A stretch of 64,000 bases of DNA, taken from SELP01 sp035969385 (GTDB lineage Bacteria > Pseudomonadota > Alphaproteobacteria > Rhodobacterales > Rhodobacteraceae). The stretch's first letter is position 1, and the number at the start of each line of letters is the position of its first letter. This document shows, in pieces, positions 7,683 through 17,522 of the stretch. The notes beneath the pieces were generated by a model. It did not search any database. It was not told the DNA's origin and saw only the letters and a list, made by a program, of their open reading frames with translations. A program made the translations under genes and the position numbers. Where the stretch lies: NCBI RefSeq assembly GCF_035969385.1, contig NZ_JAYKKJ010000003.1, forward strand, positions 248,001 through 312,000, in the 5' to 3' direction.

Positions 7683-10600
7683 ATGCCGAAAAGAACCGAC
7701 ATCAAGTCGATCATGATCATCGGAGCGGGGCCCATTGTTATCGGGCAAGCCTGCGAATTCGACTACTCTGGCGCACAGGCCTGCAAGGCCCTGCGGGAAG
7801 AGGGATACCGGGTGATCCTGGTCAACTCCAACCCGGCGACGATCATGACCGACCCGGGCCTTGCCGACGCCACCTATATCGAACCGATCACCCCCGAGGT
7901 CGTGGCCAAGATCATCGAAAAGGAACGCCCCGACGCGCTGTTGCCGACCATGGGCGGGCAGACCGGGCTGAACACCTCGCTCGCACTGGAAGAAATGGGC
8001 GTGCTGAAGAAATTTGGCGTGCAGATGATCGGCGCCAACCGCGACGCCATCGAAATGGCCGAAGACCGGAAACTGTTCCGCGAGGCGATGGACCGGATCG
8101 GGTTGGAAAACCCCAAGGCCACCATCATCACAGCCCCGAAAAAACCCAACGGCAATGCCGACCTTGAAAAAGGCGTGCAAATGGCGCTGGACGAATTGGA
8201 GCATATCGGCCTGCCTGCGATCATCCGTCCCGCCTTTACCCTTGGCGGCACCGGCGGCGGCGTGGCCTACAACCGCGAAGAATACATCCACTTCTGTCGC
8301 TCGGGCATGGATGCCAGCCCGGTGAACCAGATCCTCGTCGACGAAAGCCTGCTGGGCTGGAAGGAATTCGAGATGGAGGTCGTCCGCGACAAGGCGGATA
8401 ACGCGATCATCGTCTGTTCCATCGAAAACGTGGACCCGATGGGCGTCCACACCGGCGACAGCATCACCGTCGCCCCGGCCCTGACCCTGACCGACAAAGA
8501 ATACCAGATCATGCGCAACGGCTCTATCGCCGTGCTGCGCGAGATCGGCGTGGAAACCGGCGGGTCGAACGTGCAATGGGCGATCAACCCCGAAGATGGC
8601 CGGATGGTCGTGATCGAAATGAACCCACGCGTGTCGCGGTCTTCGGCGCTGGCCTCCAAAGCGACCGGTTTCCCGATTGCCAAGATCGCGGCCAAGCTGG
8701 CGGTGGGCTATACGCTGGATGAGCTGGACAACGACATCACCAAGGTGACCCCGGCGTCCTTCGAGCCCACCATCGACTATGTCGTGACCAAGATCCCCCG
8801 CTTCGCGTTCGAGAAATTCCCGGGGTCCGAACCGCATCTGACCACCGCGATGAAATCCGTGGGCGAAGCAATGTCCATCGGCCGCACCTTCCATGAATCG
8901 GTGCAAAAGGCGCTCGCGTCGATGGAGACCGGGCTGACCGGCTTTGACGAGGTCGAGATCCCCGGCGCGCCGGACAAGGCCGCGGTGATCAAGGCCCTGT
9001 CGGTGGCCACCCCCGACCGTTTGCGCACCATCGCCCAGGCCATGCGCCACGGGCTGACCGATGACGAGATCATCGGCGTCACCGCCTTTGACCCGTGGTT
9101 CCTTGCCCGCATCCGCGAACTCATCGAGGCCGAGGAAGATATCCGCAAGAACGGCCTGCCGGTGACCGAAGAGGGCCTGCGCAATGTCAAGATGATGGGC
9201 TTTACCGATGCCCGCCTTGCCAAGCTGACCGGCCGGGACGAGGCCAACGTGCGCCGCGCCCGCCAGAACCTTGGCGTCAACGCCGTGTTCAAACGGATCG
9301 ACACCTGCGCCGCCGAATTCGAGGCCCAGACCCCCTATATGTATTCCACCTATGAGGCCCCCGCGATGGGCGACGTGGAATGCGAGGCCCGCCCAAGCGA
9401 CCGCAAGAAGGTCGTCATTCTTGGCGGCGGCCCCAACCGGATCGGTCAGGGGATCGAGTTCGACTATTGCTGCTGTCACGCCTGTTTCGCCCTGACCGAT
9501 CAGGGCTATGAAACGATCATGATCAACTGCAACCCGGAAACGGTGTCGACCGACTATGACACGTCGGACCGGCTGTATTTCGAACCGCTGACCTTTGAAC
9601 ACGTCATGGAAATCCTGCGGGTCGAGCAGGACAATGGCACCCTGCACGGGGTGATCGTCCAGTTCGGCGGCCAGACCCCCCTGAAGCTGGCCAATGCGCT
9701 GGAAGAGGCGGGTATCCCGATCCTAGGCACCACGCCCGACGCCATCGACCTTGCCGAAGACCGCGAACGGTTCCAGGACCTCGTGAACCGGCTTGGCCTG
9801 AAGCAGCCGCATAACGGCATCGCGTCGACCGACGAACAAGCCTTTGAAATCGCCAAGGATATTGGCTTCCCGCTGGTGATCCGCCCGTCTTACGTTCTGG
9901 GCGGCCGGGCGATGGAAATCGTCCGCGACATGGATCAGCTCAAACGCTACATCCGTGACGCGGTGGTCGTGTCCGGCGACAGCCCGGTGCTTCTGGACAG
10001 CTACCTGTCCGGCGCGGTCGAAGTGGACGTGGACTGCCTGTCCGACGGCAAGGACACACATGTTGCGGGGATCATGCAGCACATCGAAGAGGCCGGGGTC
10101 CATTCCGGCGACAGCGCCTGCTGCCTGCCGCCTCATTCCCTGTCCGCCGAAATCATCGCCGAAATCCGCCGCCAGACCGAGGCGCTGGCCAAGGCGCTGA
10201 ATGTGGTCGGCCTGATGAACGTGCAATTCGCCGTCAAGGATGGCGATGTCTACCTGATCGAGGTGAACCCGCGTGCCTCGCGCACCGTGCCCTTCGTCGC
10301 CAAAGCGACCGACAGCGCGATTGCGTCGATCGCCGCGCGCCTGATGGCGGGCGAGCCGTTGTCGAACTTCCCGCTGCGCGCCCCCTACCCCGAGGCCGAA
10401 GACCCGATGACCGTGCTGCCGCTGGGCAACCCGTTCACCCTGGCAGATCCGAACACCCCGTGGTTCAGCGTGAAAGAGGCCGTCATGCCCTTCGCCCGCT
10501 TCCCCGGCGTGGATACGATCCTTGGGCCGGAAATGCGCTCTACCGGCGAGGTCATGGGCTGGGCCCGCAACTTTGCCCGCGCCTTCCTCAAGGCACAACT

Positions 10601-11015
10601 GGGCGCAGGCACGCACCTGCCGACCGAAGGCACCGTCTTCCTGTCGATCAAGGACGCCGACAAGGGGCCGATGATGTTGGAATGCGCCCAGATCATCGAA
10701 GGTCTTGGCTTCAAGATCATCGCCACCTCCGGCACCGCCAAATGGCTGACCGAAAACGGAATTTCCGCCGAAAAGGTCAACAAGGTCTATGAAGGCGGGC
10801 GCACCATCGTCGACCGCCTGAAGGACGGCGAGGTGCAACTGGTCTTCAACTCCACCGAAGGGGCGCAGGCGGTCGAGGACAGCCGCGATATCCGGGCCGT
10901 GGCGCTTTATGACAAGATCCCCTACTTCACCACCGCCGCTGCCTCGCACGCCGCCGCACTGGCAATGCGCGAAGGCAAGGAAGGCGAACTGCGGGTGCGG
11001 GCGTTGCAGGGGTAG
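7683..11015 (+). CDS. carB: Carbamoyl-phosphate synthase large subunit
   Basis: Makes carbamoyl phosphate from bicarbonate, ATP and ammonia delivered by CarA, for arginine and pyrimidine synthesis. The 1110 residues hold two homologous ATP-grasp halves (first with RPAFTLGGTGGG and VIEMNPRVSRSSALASKATG; second with RPSYVLGGRAMEIV and LIEVNPRASRTVPFVAKATD), a linking oligomerisation region, and a C-terminal MGS-like allosteric domain (residues ~970-1110, FLSIKDADKG to ATSGTAKWL). Length is slightly above the usual ~1075. The start has GGAGA upstream. carA is not adjacent, which is normal in this order. Confidence 0.98.
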   Translation: MPKRTDIKSIMIIGAGPIVIGQACEFDYSGAQACKALREEGYRVILVNSNPATIMTDPGLADATYIEPITPEVVAKIIEKERPDALLPTMGGQTGLNTSLALEEMGVLKKFGVQMIGANRDAIEMAEDRKLFREAMDRIGLENPKATIITAPKKPNGNADLEKGVQMALDELEHIGLPAIIRPAFTLGGTGGGVAYNREEYIHFCRSGMDASPVNQILVDESLLGWKEFEMEVVRDKADNAIIVCSIENVDPMGVHTGDSITVAPALTLTDKEYQIMRNGSIAVLREIGVETGGSNVQWAINPEDGRMVVIEMNPRVSRSSALASKATGFPIAKIAAKLAVGYTLDELDNDITKVTPASFEPTIDYVVTKIPRFAFEKFPGSEPHLTTAMKSVGEAMSIGRTFHESVQKALASMETGLTGFDEVEIPGAPDKAAVIKALSVATPDRLRTIAQAMRHGLTDDEIIGVTAFDPWFLARIRELIEAEEDIRKNGLPVTEEGLRNVKMMGFTDARLAKLTGRDEANVRRARQNLGVNAVFKRIDTCAAEFEAQTPYMYSTYEAPAMGDVECEARPSDRKKVVILGGGPNRIGQGIEFDYCCCHACFALTDQGYETIMINCNPETVSTDYDTSDRLYFEPLTFEHVMEILRVEQDNGTLHGVIVQFGGQTPLKLANALEEAGIPILGTTPDAIDLAEDRERFQDLVNRLGLKQPHNGIASTDEQAFEIAKDIGFPLVIRPSYVLGGRAMEIVRDMDQLKRYIRDAVVVSGDSPVLLDSYLSGAVEVDVDCLSDGKDTHVAGIMQHIEEAGVHSGDSACCLPPHSLSAEIIAEIRRQTEALAKALNVVGLMNVQFAVKDGDVYLIEVNPRASRTVPFVAKATDSAIASIAARLMAGEPLSNFPLRAPYPEAEDPMTVLPLGNPFTLADPNTPWFSVKEAVMPFARFPGVDTILGPEMRSTGEVMGWARNFARAFLKAQLGAGTHLPTEGTVFLSIKDADKGPMMLECAQIIEGLGFKIIATSGTAKWLTENGISAEKVNKVYEGGRTIVDRLKDGEVQLVFNSTEGAQAVEDSRDIRAVALYDKIPYFTTAAASHAAALAMREGKEGELRVRALQG

Positions 11016-11332
11016 CGCCGACCGACGGGATTGAGTGGGAGGCCGATCGCACCGCGTGCGGGCGTGGTTGTTTGAATTCAGGGCAAGACATGCCTCCGAT
11101 CCGATCGGCAGCTCTGGCCAATGGTATGTGACTGGCGACTCCTGGCCATATCCCCAACGGCACCGGTCTAAGCTCAGAACTGCCCGGCGCGGGTCTATTG
11201 CTTGTACCCTTGCGATCCGCGGCGACCGGTATGGAGCGTCTGACGAATTGCCAGAAGCATCAGGCATCACCTAATGCGTTGAAATCCATTAGTTTCAGGC
11301 AGCGTCGGACATTCAGTATTTCGCATGACGCC
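11016..11332. other. Gene-free stretch between carB and the transporter block
   Basis: I see no convincing coding frame, RNA gene or clear terminator in these 317 bases. A 79-codon open frame (11035-11274, plus) has no recognisable protein pattern and no good ribosome-binding site. The right half is visibly richer in A/T (TAATGCGTTGAAATCCATTA) than the surrounding genes. It marks the left edge of the accessory catabolic block and may be decayed sequence. Confidence 0.5.
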
Positions 11333-12298
11333 TTAGTCAGAGACCGCAAGCGGGTGATAGCAGGCTGTCCAAACGCCATCGGACTGTTCTTCGAGACGCG
11401 GCGCCTCGCGCCCGCATTGATCGCTGGCATAGGCACACCGGGCCCGGAAGGCGCATCCTACAGGCGGGTTCAACGGGTCGGGCAATTCGGTTTCCCGCCC
11501 CTCTGGCGCGGTCAGCGGACGTCCGACGACTGGCGCACTGTCAGCCAGAAGCTTGGTATAGGGATGCTTGGGGTGCGCAAAGACCTGATCCGCCGGGCCG
11601 ACCTCGACCACCGCACCGAAATAGAGCACCGCGACCCGGTCGCTGACTGCCTCGACCACGGCAAGGTCGTGGCTGATAAACAGATAGGTCAGCCCGAATT
11701 GCTGCTTCAAGTCGGCCAACAGGTTCAGGACCTGCGCCTGAACCGACACGTCCAGCGCCGAAACGGGTTCATCAAGGATGAGGATGCGCGCATCCGCCGC
11801 CAATGCACGGGCAATGCCGATCCGCTGTGCTTGCCCGCCTGAAAACTCATGCGGATAGCGATCCAGAAACTCTTCGCGCAAATTCACTGCGGAAAAGATT
11901 TCCGCGATCCTTCGTTCCCTGTCTGCGGTGGGCATCTTGTGAAGGTGCCTCAGCGGCGCTTCCATGATCTGCCGGATCGTCTTGCGCGGGTTGAGGCTGC
12001 TGATCGGGTCCTGGAACACATATTGGATCTTGCGTCCGAACAAGGCCGGATCGGCGTTGTCCAGTGGTTCGCCATTGATCTCGATCGTGCCGGAGCTGGG
12101 TGGGAGGAGACCGACGAGCATCCGCGCGAGCGTGGATTTGCCGCAGCCCGACTCTCCGACAATGCCAAGGGTTTCGCCTTCTTCTACCGTCAGGGACAAG
12201 GGTTGAACGGCACGCACATGCGCCTTTGGCGGGCCGAACAGACGCTTACCTACTGGAAAGACCTTGCCAAGGCTTGTCAGCTTGAGAGCCGTGGTCAT
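11333..12298 (-). CDS. dppF: Oligo/dipeptide ABC transporter ATP-binding protein (DppF/OppF type)
   Basis: A 321-residue ATPase subunit of a peptide-type (family 5) importer. Walker A is GESGCGKST near residue 45, the Q-loop sits in YVFQDPISSLNPRKT, the ABC signature is SGGQAQR, and Walker B is ILILDEPVSALD. The C-terminus carries the oligopeptide-binding ATPase extension with cysteines (CAFRARCAYASDQCG) typical of this group, which often binds an iron-sulfur cluster. The start overlaps the preceding gene by ATGA. It is the last gene of the leftward transporter operon. The substrate is not evident from this subunit. Confidence 0.92.
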   Translation of the reverse strand: MTTALKLTSLGKVFPVGKRLFGPPKAHVRAVQPLSLTVEEGETLGIVGESGCGKSTLARMLVGLLPPSSGTIEINGEPLDNADPALFGRKIQYVFQDPISSLNPRKTIRQIMEAPLRHLHKMPTADRERRIAEIFSAVNLREEFLDRYPHEFSGGQAQRIGIARALAADARILILDEPVSALDVSVQAQVLNLLADLKQQFGLTYLFISHDLAVVEAVSDRVAVLYFGAVVEVGPADQVFAHPKHPYTKLLADSAPVVGRPLTAPEGRETELPDPLNPPVGCAFRARCAYASDQCGREAPRLEEQSDGVWTACYHPLAVSD

Positions 12299-14181
12299 TG
12301 GAGTACCTCCTGCGCGGGGAGTTCCGGGGTGATGCAACGCACAAGACTGTCGGCGCTATGCGGCGCAAGCGCGATGTTCCCCCGCCGACAAGAGTCGCTT
12401 GCCCTGTGGCAGCGATCGGCAAAGGCGCATCCCTCGGGCAATTTGTCTACCACGGGGGGCAGACCGGGAATGGCGGCAAGTTCGCGGCGTCCCTGCCCCA
12501 GTTCGGGTACGCAGGCCATCAGCCGCGCGGTATAGGGATGGGCCGGGGCGTTCAGGATGGTCTGTGTCGGGCCTTCCTCGACGATCCGGCCCGCGTACAT
12601 CACCGCAACCCGGTCACACAATTGGGCGACCACGCCGAAATCATGGGTGATAAAGATGATGGCCAACCCGCGTTCCCGCCGCAGATCATCCAGCAACGAC
12701 AGGATTTGCGCCTGCACGGTCACGTCCAGCGCCGTGGTCGGTTCATCCGCGATGATGACCTCGGGCTCGTTGGCCAGCGCCATGGCGATCCCCACGCGCT
12801 GCCGCATGCCGCCGGACATCTCGTGCGGGTAGCTGTCAACGCGCTGTTCCGCATTGGGAATGCGCACCGATTTCAACAGGTCTATGGCGTGGGCGCGGGC
12901 CTTGGTCCTGTCAAAGGGGTGATGGGCACGAACCGCTTCGATCAGCTGGTCGCCAACAGTGTATAGCGGGTGCAGCGTGGCGAGAGGGTCCTGGAAAATG
13001 TAGGCGATCCTATCGCCCCTGAGCGACCGGAGTTTTTCATAGGGCGCGCCAATCAGATCTTCGCCCTTATAGTGGACAGCTCCGCCGGTGATAACGCCTG
13101 GGGGCGAGGCCACCAGTCCCATGATGCTGAGCGCGGTGACGGATTTGCCGGAGCCGCTTTCGCCGATTACCCCAAGGCATTCGCCAGGGTTCACCTGCAA
13201 ATCCACACCGCCCACGGCCTTGTAAACGCGGTCCTTGACGTGGAACTGGGTCTTTAGCCCGCGCAATGCAAGCAAGGTGTCGGGTTTGGCTTCCGGGACC
13301 GGTCCGGTCCGCTTGACCATTGTGGTCGGCATCGGGCGCGACAGGGCGCCGGATTTCAGGCGCGGGTCCAGCGCGTCGCGCACCCCATCCCCCAGAAGGT
13401 TGATCGCCATAACGATGATCAGGATCATTGCTCCCGGCACGATCGAGGTATGCGGATTGGTAATCAGCGCCGACCGCGCCTCGCCCAGCATCGACCCCAG
13501 ATCGGCCTGCGGCGGCTGCGACCCAAGGCCCAAAAAGCTAAGACCGGCGGTTTCAAGGATCATCCAGCCGATCGTGGTGGACATGGCGATCACGATCACC
13601 GGGATCACGTTGGGAAGCACTTCGGTCAGGATAATGCGGGTGTTCGTCATGCCCGACAGCCGCGCCGCATCGACGAATTCCTTATGAGCGATGCCAACGG
13701 TGATTCCGCGGATGTTGCGGGCAAAGAACGGGATGTTGACAGCGGCAACAGCGATCAGCGCGTTCATCAGCCCCGGCCCAAGGGCTGCGACAATGGCCAG
13801 CGCCAGCAGGATATAGGGGAATGCCATCAGCATATCGACGCCGCGCATGATGATGTTGTCGGTCCGCCCGCCGTAAAAGCCGGCGATGATGCCGATGGCC
13901 GCGCCAAGCGTCGCGGCGATGATTGCAGCGGCGAAACCCACGGCCAGCGATAGGCGCGTGCCCCAAAGCAAGCGGCTTAGAAGATCGCGCCCAAGGTGAT
14001 CTGTTCCCAGCAGCGCGCCATCGGAAAGCGGCCGTTTGAACCGGTTCGCCGTGTCGGTCACATCGGGATCGGCCAACGGCAGAAGCGGCGTGATCAGCGC
14101 AAGCAGGACGACCAGCCCCATTACAATCAGCCCGCCTAGCGCAAGCCGGTTGCGCGCCAGAAGCTTAAAGAAGGCCTTCAT
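12295..14181 (-). CDS. Fused ABC transporter permease (DppC type) and ATPase (DppD type)
   Basis: One 628-residue chain does two jobs. Residues ~1-290 are a DppC/OppC-like permease with about six membrane segments, the GTDHLGRDLLSRLLWG entry and the EAA-loop region (AARLSGMTNTRIILTEVLPN). Residues ~305-628 are a DppD/OppD ATPase with Walker A GESGSGKSV, signature SGGMRQR, Walker B VIIADEPTTALD and the C-terminal cysteine-rich extension (CAFADRCHRASDSC). A short linker rich in prolines joins them. The start at 14181 overlaps the upstream permease stop by ATGA. Such fusions are known in some bacteria but are a minority form; normally these are separate genes. Confidence 0.93.
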   Translation of the reverse strand: MKAFFKLLARNRLALGGLIVMGLVVLLALITPLLPLADPDVTDTANRFKRPLSDGALLGTDHLGRDLLSRLLWGTRLSLAVGFAAAIIAATLGAAIGIIAGFYGGRTDNIIMRGVDMLMAFPYILLALAIVAALGPGLMNALIAVAAVNIPFFARNIRGITVGIAHKEFVDAARLSGMTNTRIILTEVLPNVIPVIVIAMSTTIGWMILETAGLSFLGLGSQPPQADLGSMLGEARSALITNPHTSIVPGAMILIIVMAINLLGDGVRDALDPRLKSGALSRPMPTTMVKRTGPVPEAKPDTLLALRGLKTQFHVKDRVYKAVGGVDLQVNPGECLGVIGESGSGKSVTALSIMGLVASPPGVITGGAVHYKGEDLIGAPYEKLRSLRGDRIAYIFQDPLATLHPLYTVGDQLIEAVRAHHPFDRTKARAHAIDLLKSVRIPNAEQRVDSYPHEMSGGMRQRVGIAMALANEPEVIIADEPTTALDVTVQAQILSLLDDLRRERGLAIIFITHDFGVVAQLCDRVAVMYAGRIVEEGPTQTILNAPAHPYTARLMACVPELGQGRRELAAIPGLPPVVDKLPEGCAFADRCHRASDSCRRGNIALAPHSADSLVRCITPELPAQEVLQ

Positions 14182-15125
14182 GTCTTGATCCTCGGGTCGA
14201 GCAGGCTTTGTGCGACATCGACCGCGATGTTGAACATCACATAGCAGGCCGCGACAAAGACAACGCCGCCTTGCACCAGCAGGATGTCCCGTTTGAGGAT
14301 GGCATCGACCAGCATCCGCCCGACACCGGGCCACTGGAACACCATTTCGATATAAACCGCCCCGGACAGAACGAACCCGGCTTGCACCCCCAGCACCGGA
14401 ATGATGCTGACCATCGCGGCGCGCAGGGCATGGCGCCAGATGACCGATCGTTCATGCACGCCCTTGGCCCGTGCGGTACGGATGAAATCCTGCCTCAGCA
14501 CCTCGAGCATGGCCGAGCGAGACAGGCGCGCAATGACACCTGTCGCCACCACCGCCAACGCCAAAGCGGGCAGGGTCAGGTGGTTGATCAGTGCAGGCAG
14601 GTCACGCGCGCCATAGATGGGCCACATGCCGGACACCGGGAACCAGCGCAGTTTCACGGCAAAGATGAGGATCATCATCATACCAAGGAAAAACGAGGGG
14701 ATTGAAATGCCAAGAAGCACAGCGAAGGTGATGGCCTTGTCCGCCAACCCGTATTGCCGGGCGGCCGATACGACGCCTGCTGCGATACCGAGGAGCGAGC
14801 ACAGGACAAATGAAGTGCCTGCGAGGACCAACGTCGCCCCGAAGCGGTCAAGCACCTCGTCCAGAACCGCCCGGTTGAGAGAGAAGCTGCGCCCGAAATC
14901 GCCTTGAAGCATGTTGCCGAGCCAGATGAAATATCGTTGCACCATCGGCTTGTCCAAGCCGAGGTCGCGGTTCAGTTTTTCCACGTTTTCCGGGGTCGCG
15001 TAGGACCCGAGAATGGCCGTGGCGGGGTCGCCGGGGATCATGGCCATGATGACGAAGACAATGATCGAAATTCCGAACAAGACCGGAATCGCGGAAATCA
15101 GCCTTTTGAGGATATAGCCTGCCAT
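14178..15125 (-). CDS. dppB: ABC transporter permease (DppB type)
   Basis: A 315-residue inner-membrane permease for a dipeptide/oligopeptide-type importer. It opens with the typical RLISAIPVLFGISIIVFVIM segment, has the periplasmic loop before PMVQRYFIWLGNMLQGDFGRSF, and contains the EAA-type coupling loop (FIRTARAKGVHERSVIWRHALR). Six membrane segments are visible. A strong GGGAGGGGG ribosome-binding site precedes the ATG. It lies 54 bases after the substrate-binding protein gene and overlaps the fused permease/ATPase by ATGA, so the four genes form one leftward operon. Confidence 0.94.
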   Translation of the reverse strand: MAGYILKRLISAIPVLFGISIIVFVIMAMIPGDPATAILGSYATPENVEKLNRDLGLDKPMVQRYFIWLGNMLQGDFGRSFSLNRAVLDEVLDRFGATLVLAGTSFVLCSLLGIAAGVVSAARQYGLADKAITFAVLLGISIPSFFLGMMMILIFAVKLRWFPVSGMWPIYGARDLPALINHLTLPALALAVVATGVIARLSRSAMLEVLRQDFIRTARAKGVHERSVIWRHALRAAMVSIIPVLGVQAGFVLSGAVYIEMVFQWPGVGRMLVDAILKRDILLVQGGVVFVAACYVMFNIAVDVAQSLLDPRIKT

Positions 15126-15179
15126 TGCCCCCTCCCGGTAATGTGCAGCCGCGCAGGAAGCGCGGCCGCACCTGTCGCA

Positions 15180-16754
15180 TTAGTTCTTGGTCACGTCATC
15201 CAGCAGCAGGAAGAACGATGGCTGGAGCGAGAAATTCTCGACCCGGTCGGATGTGACCGCATTCTGCTTCCAGTTGGCCACAAAGACCCAAGGCGCGTCT
15301 TCCTGTACGATCACCTGCATCTCTTGATACAAACGCGCACGCTCTGCCTGGTCGGTCGCCACGCGGGCGGCTTCCAGCAGTTCGTCAACCTTCGGGTTGG
15401 AATAGTAGCCCGAGTTGAACCCGCCCTGATCCGGCCATGCGGCTGTCCGCAGAGCGAGGAAGGGTAGCGTGTCCGGGTCGTTGGTCATCCACGCCATTTC
15501 GGCCATGTCTGCCTTACCTTCGAGGCCCGGGTTCACTTCGCCAAGGAAGGTGTTCCATTCATAGGTCTCGATGTTGACAGTCAGGCCGACGGCCTGAAGA
15601 TCGGCCTGGATCGCGGTGCCCATCGCCACGGGATCCAGCATCCCGGACCCGCCCTCGGTGACATAGAAGGTCAGCTCCGCGCCTTCGGCACCCGCCTCGG
15701 CAAGCAGTTCGCGCGCCTTGTCGGGATCATAGGGGTAGGGCTCCAGGCTTTCGTTATAGGCCCAGGCGAACGCCGGTGGGGTCGGACCGGCGGCAACTGC
15801 GGCAGTGCCTTCCAGCACGTCGTTTACGATCGCTTCCTTGTTGATCGCATAGTTCGCGGCCTGACGAACGCGAACATCGGCAAAGGGACCTTCCTTGGCG
15901 TTCAGGATCAGGAACCAGACGTGCGGCCCGGCCTGTTCGTGCACGGTATAGGTTTCACCCTGAAACTCGCTCAGCGCGACGGGGGGCACTTCGACCATCA
16001 GGTCGATGCCGCCTGCCAGCATTTCGGCGGTGCGGGTGTTTGCATCGGTGATCGGGCGGAAGACGACTGCCTGCAATTCAGGCGCGCCGTCCCAATAGTC
16101 TGCGTTAGCCTCGATGACCACCGCTTCGTTCGACCGCCATTCTGCGAATTTGAATGCGCCGGTGCCGGACGGGTTGCGGCCAAATTCTGCGCCGTGCTGT
16201 TCGACAGCGGCCGGCGAAACGATCAGGCCAGTGGGATAGGCCAGATTCGACAGGAACGGCGCATAGGGCGCGTTCAGGGTAAAGCGAACGGTCAGATCGT
16301 CCACGACCTCGACATTCTCGACGGCCGAGAAGAAGAACGACAGCGGGAATGGGCCGGTGTTGTGGAAGGGGTGGTTTTCGTCCAGCATCCGGTCGAAGTT
16401 GAACTTTACCGCATCGGCGTTGAAGGCGCTTCCATCGTGGAATGTCACGCCGTCCCGCAGGGAAAAGGTATAGACTGTGCCGTCTTCACTGATGTCCCAG
16501 GACGTGGCCAGCGATGGTTCGACTTCAAGAGTGCCGTCCTTGTAGCGCACCAGCCCATCATAGACGTTCATCAAAATGCGGAAATCGTTGACCGCAGTCA
16601 CGGCTGCCGGATCAAGCGCTTTGGGTTCGGCGATCTGCCCAACGATCAGAACATCTTCGGGCGTCTGCGCCTGGGCCGAGAGCGGAGAGAGAGCAAGTGC
16701 CGTGGCTGCACCAGCAGCCAGCATTGCCCTGCGGGACAGTTTCAGCAGTTTCAT
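15180..16754 (-). CDS. ABC transporter substrate-binding protein, family 5 (peptide/oligopeptide type)
   Basis: A 524-residue periplasmic receptor of the DppA/OppA/NikA class. The signal (LSRRAMLAAGAATALAL, cleavage near AQA) contains a double arginine and may use Tat. Family features are EPKALDPAAV, the YDGLVRYKDGTLEVEPSLA segment, and FSLRDGVTFHDGSAFNADAVKFNFDR. It is the first gene of the transporter operon and faces an intergenic region with two palindromic operator-like sites. Ligands of this family include peptides, modified amino acids and opines; the neighbouring amidohydrolase and glutaminase suggest an amide- or carbamoyl-containing compound, but this is inference. Confidence 0.93.
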   Translation of the reverse strand: MKLLKLSRRAMLAAGAATALALSPLSAQAQTPEDVLIVGQIAEPKALDPAAVTAVNDFRILMNVYDGLVRYKDGTLEVEPSLATSWDISEDGTVYTFSLRDGVTFHDGSAFNADAVKFNFDRMLDENHPFHNTGPFPLSFFFSAVENVEVVDDLTVRFTLNAPYAPFLSNLAYPTGLIVSPAAVEQHGAEFGRNPSGTGAFKFAEWRSNEAVVIEANADYWDGAPELQAVVFRPITDANTRTAEMLAGGIDLMVEVPPVALSEFQGETYTVHEQAGPHVWFLILNAKEGPFADVRVRQAANYAINKEAIVNDVLEGTAAVAAGPTPPAFAWAYNESLEPYPYDPDKARELLAEAGAEGAELTFYVTEGGSGMLDPVAMGTAIQADLQAVGLTVNIETYEWNTFLGEVNPGLEGKADMAEMAWMTNDPDTLPFLALRTAAWPDQGGFNSGYYSNPKVDELLEAARVATDQAERARLYQEMQVIVQEDAPWVFVANWKQNAVTSDRVENFSLQPSFFLLLDDVTKN

Positions 16755-16770
16755 GAGGTGTCTCCCTGTT

Positions 16771-16814
16771 ATTTATCATGATGAATTGCATTCACGCAAA
16801 TTATCATGATAAAT
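16771..16814. promoter_or_regulatory. Two ATCATGAT palindromes between the binding-protein gene and DUF1028 gene
   Basis: In the divergent intergenic region, TTATCATGAT (right flank gAA) lies at 16773-16785 and a perfect 12-bp palindrome TTATCATGATAA at 16801-16812. Their centres are about 28 bases apart. The same core occurs twice upstream of the GntR-type regulator gene at 19.2 kb. Short A/T-rich inverted repeats are what FadR/GntR-family regulators usually bind, so these are probable operators of that regulator. Confidence 0.7.
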
Positions 16815-16841
16815 ACAAGAAAAATGTGTTAGGGCAGTTGA

Positions 16842-17504
16842 ATGACCTTCTCGATTCTGACTTTCGACAAGAAAACAGGCACTTTTGCTGCCGCGGCCGC
16901 GACGGGGAGCCTTTGTGTCGGGGGATGGGTCCTGCGGGGCGACATCGAATCGGGACTCGTGGCGTCTCAGGGCACATCGCCCAGCACCTTTTGGCGGGAT
17001 GACGTTCTACGTGCGATGCACGGTGGCCAGACAGCGCGTGACGCTGTCGAGGCAGTGACGTCTGTCGACGCAGGGCGCGGGCATAGGCAACTGATTGCGT
17101 TGGACCGCACTGGAACAACCCATGGCTTTACCGGTGGAAACAGCGTCCCGTTTGCCGGCCATCTTGCGCGGCAGGGGGTGGCGATTGCCGGAAACATGCT
17201 GAAGGGAGCCGAGGTTCTAGAGGCAATGGACGCAGCTGCACAGTCCTGTTCGGAAGCGGCAGATCAAAGAATGCTCCGTGTCCTGAATGCGGCCCGGCAG
17301 GCGGGTGGCGACAGCCGTGGGCTCTTGTCCGCCGCCTTGTTGGTTCTCGCGCCTGACCGTCCGCCCCTCGACCTGCGCATTGATTACAGCGACGATCCGA
17401 TTGCTGATCTTGAAAGGCTCTATGACAGAACCCGGAAATCTCCTTACTTCGATTGGCTTGGCGAGGTTCCGGTTCTCCAGGACAAGAGTTGCACCCCGCG
17501 ATAG
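16842..17504 (+). CDS. DUF1028 family protein (Ntn-hydrolase-like fold)
   Basis: A 220-residue cytoplasmic protein of the DUF1028 family. The N-terminal MTFSILTFDKKTG, then GSLCVGGWV and GLVASQGTSP, and the central RGHRQLIALDRTG and HFTGGNS-like segment are family features. DUF1028 proteins are predicted to adopt an Ntn-hydrolase fold related to amidases or peptidases, but the substrate is not known. It is the rightward gene of a divergent pair with the ABC-transporter operon and shares its palindromic operators, so it probably processes whatever the transporter brings in. Confidence 0.85.
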   Translation: MTFSILTFDKKTGTFAAAAATGSLCVGGWVLRGDIESGLVASQGTSPSTFWRDDVLRAMHGGQTARDAVEAVTSVDAGRGHRQLIALDRTGTTHGFTGGNSVPFAGHLARQGVAIAGNMLKGAEVLEAMDAAAQSCSEAADQRMLRVLNAARQAGGDSRGLLSAALLVLAPDRPPLDLRIDYSDDPIADLERLYDRTRKSPYFDWLGEVPVLQDKSCTPR

Positions 17505-17522
17505 CGCAATGCCGGCAGGGCC

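Noticed and set aside
7314..9647. 777-codon open frame opposite carB
   Set aside because: Mirror frame of a recognisable essential gene; no family pattern.
11035..11274. 79-codon open frame after carB
   Set aside because: No ribosome-binding site, no family pattern and unusual amino-acid makeup.
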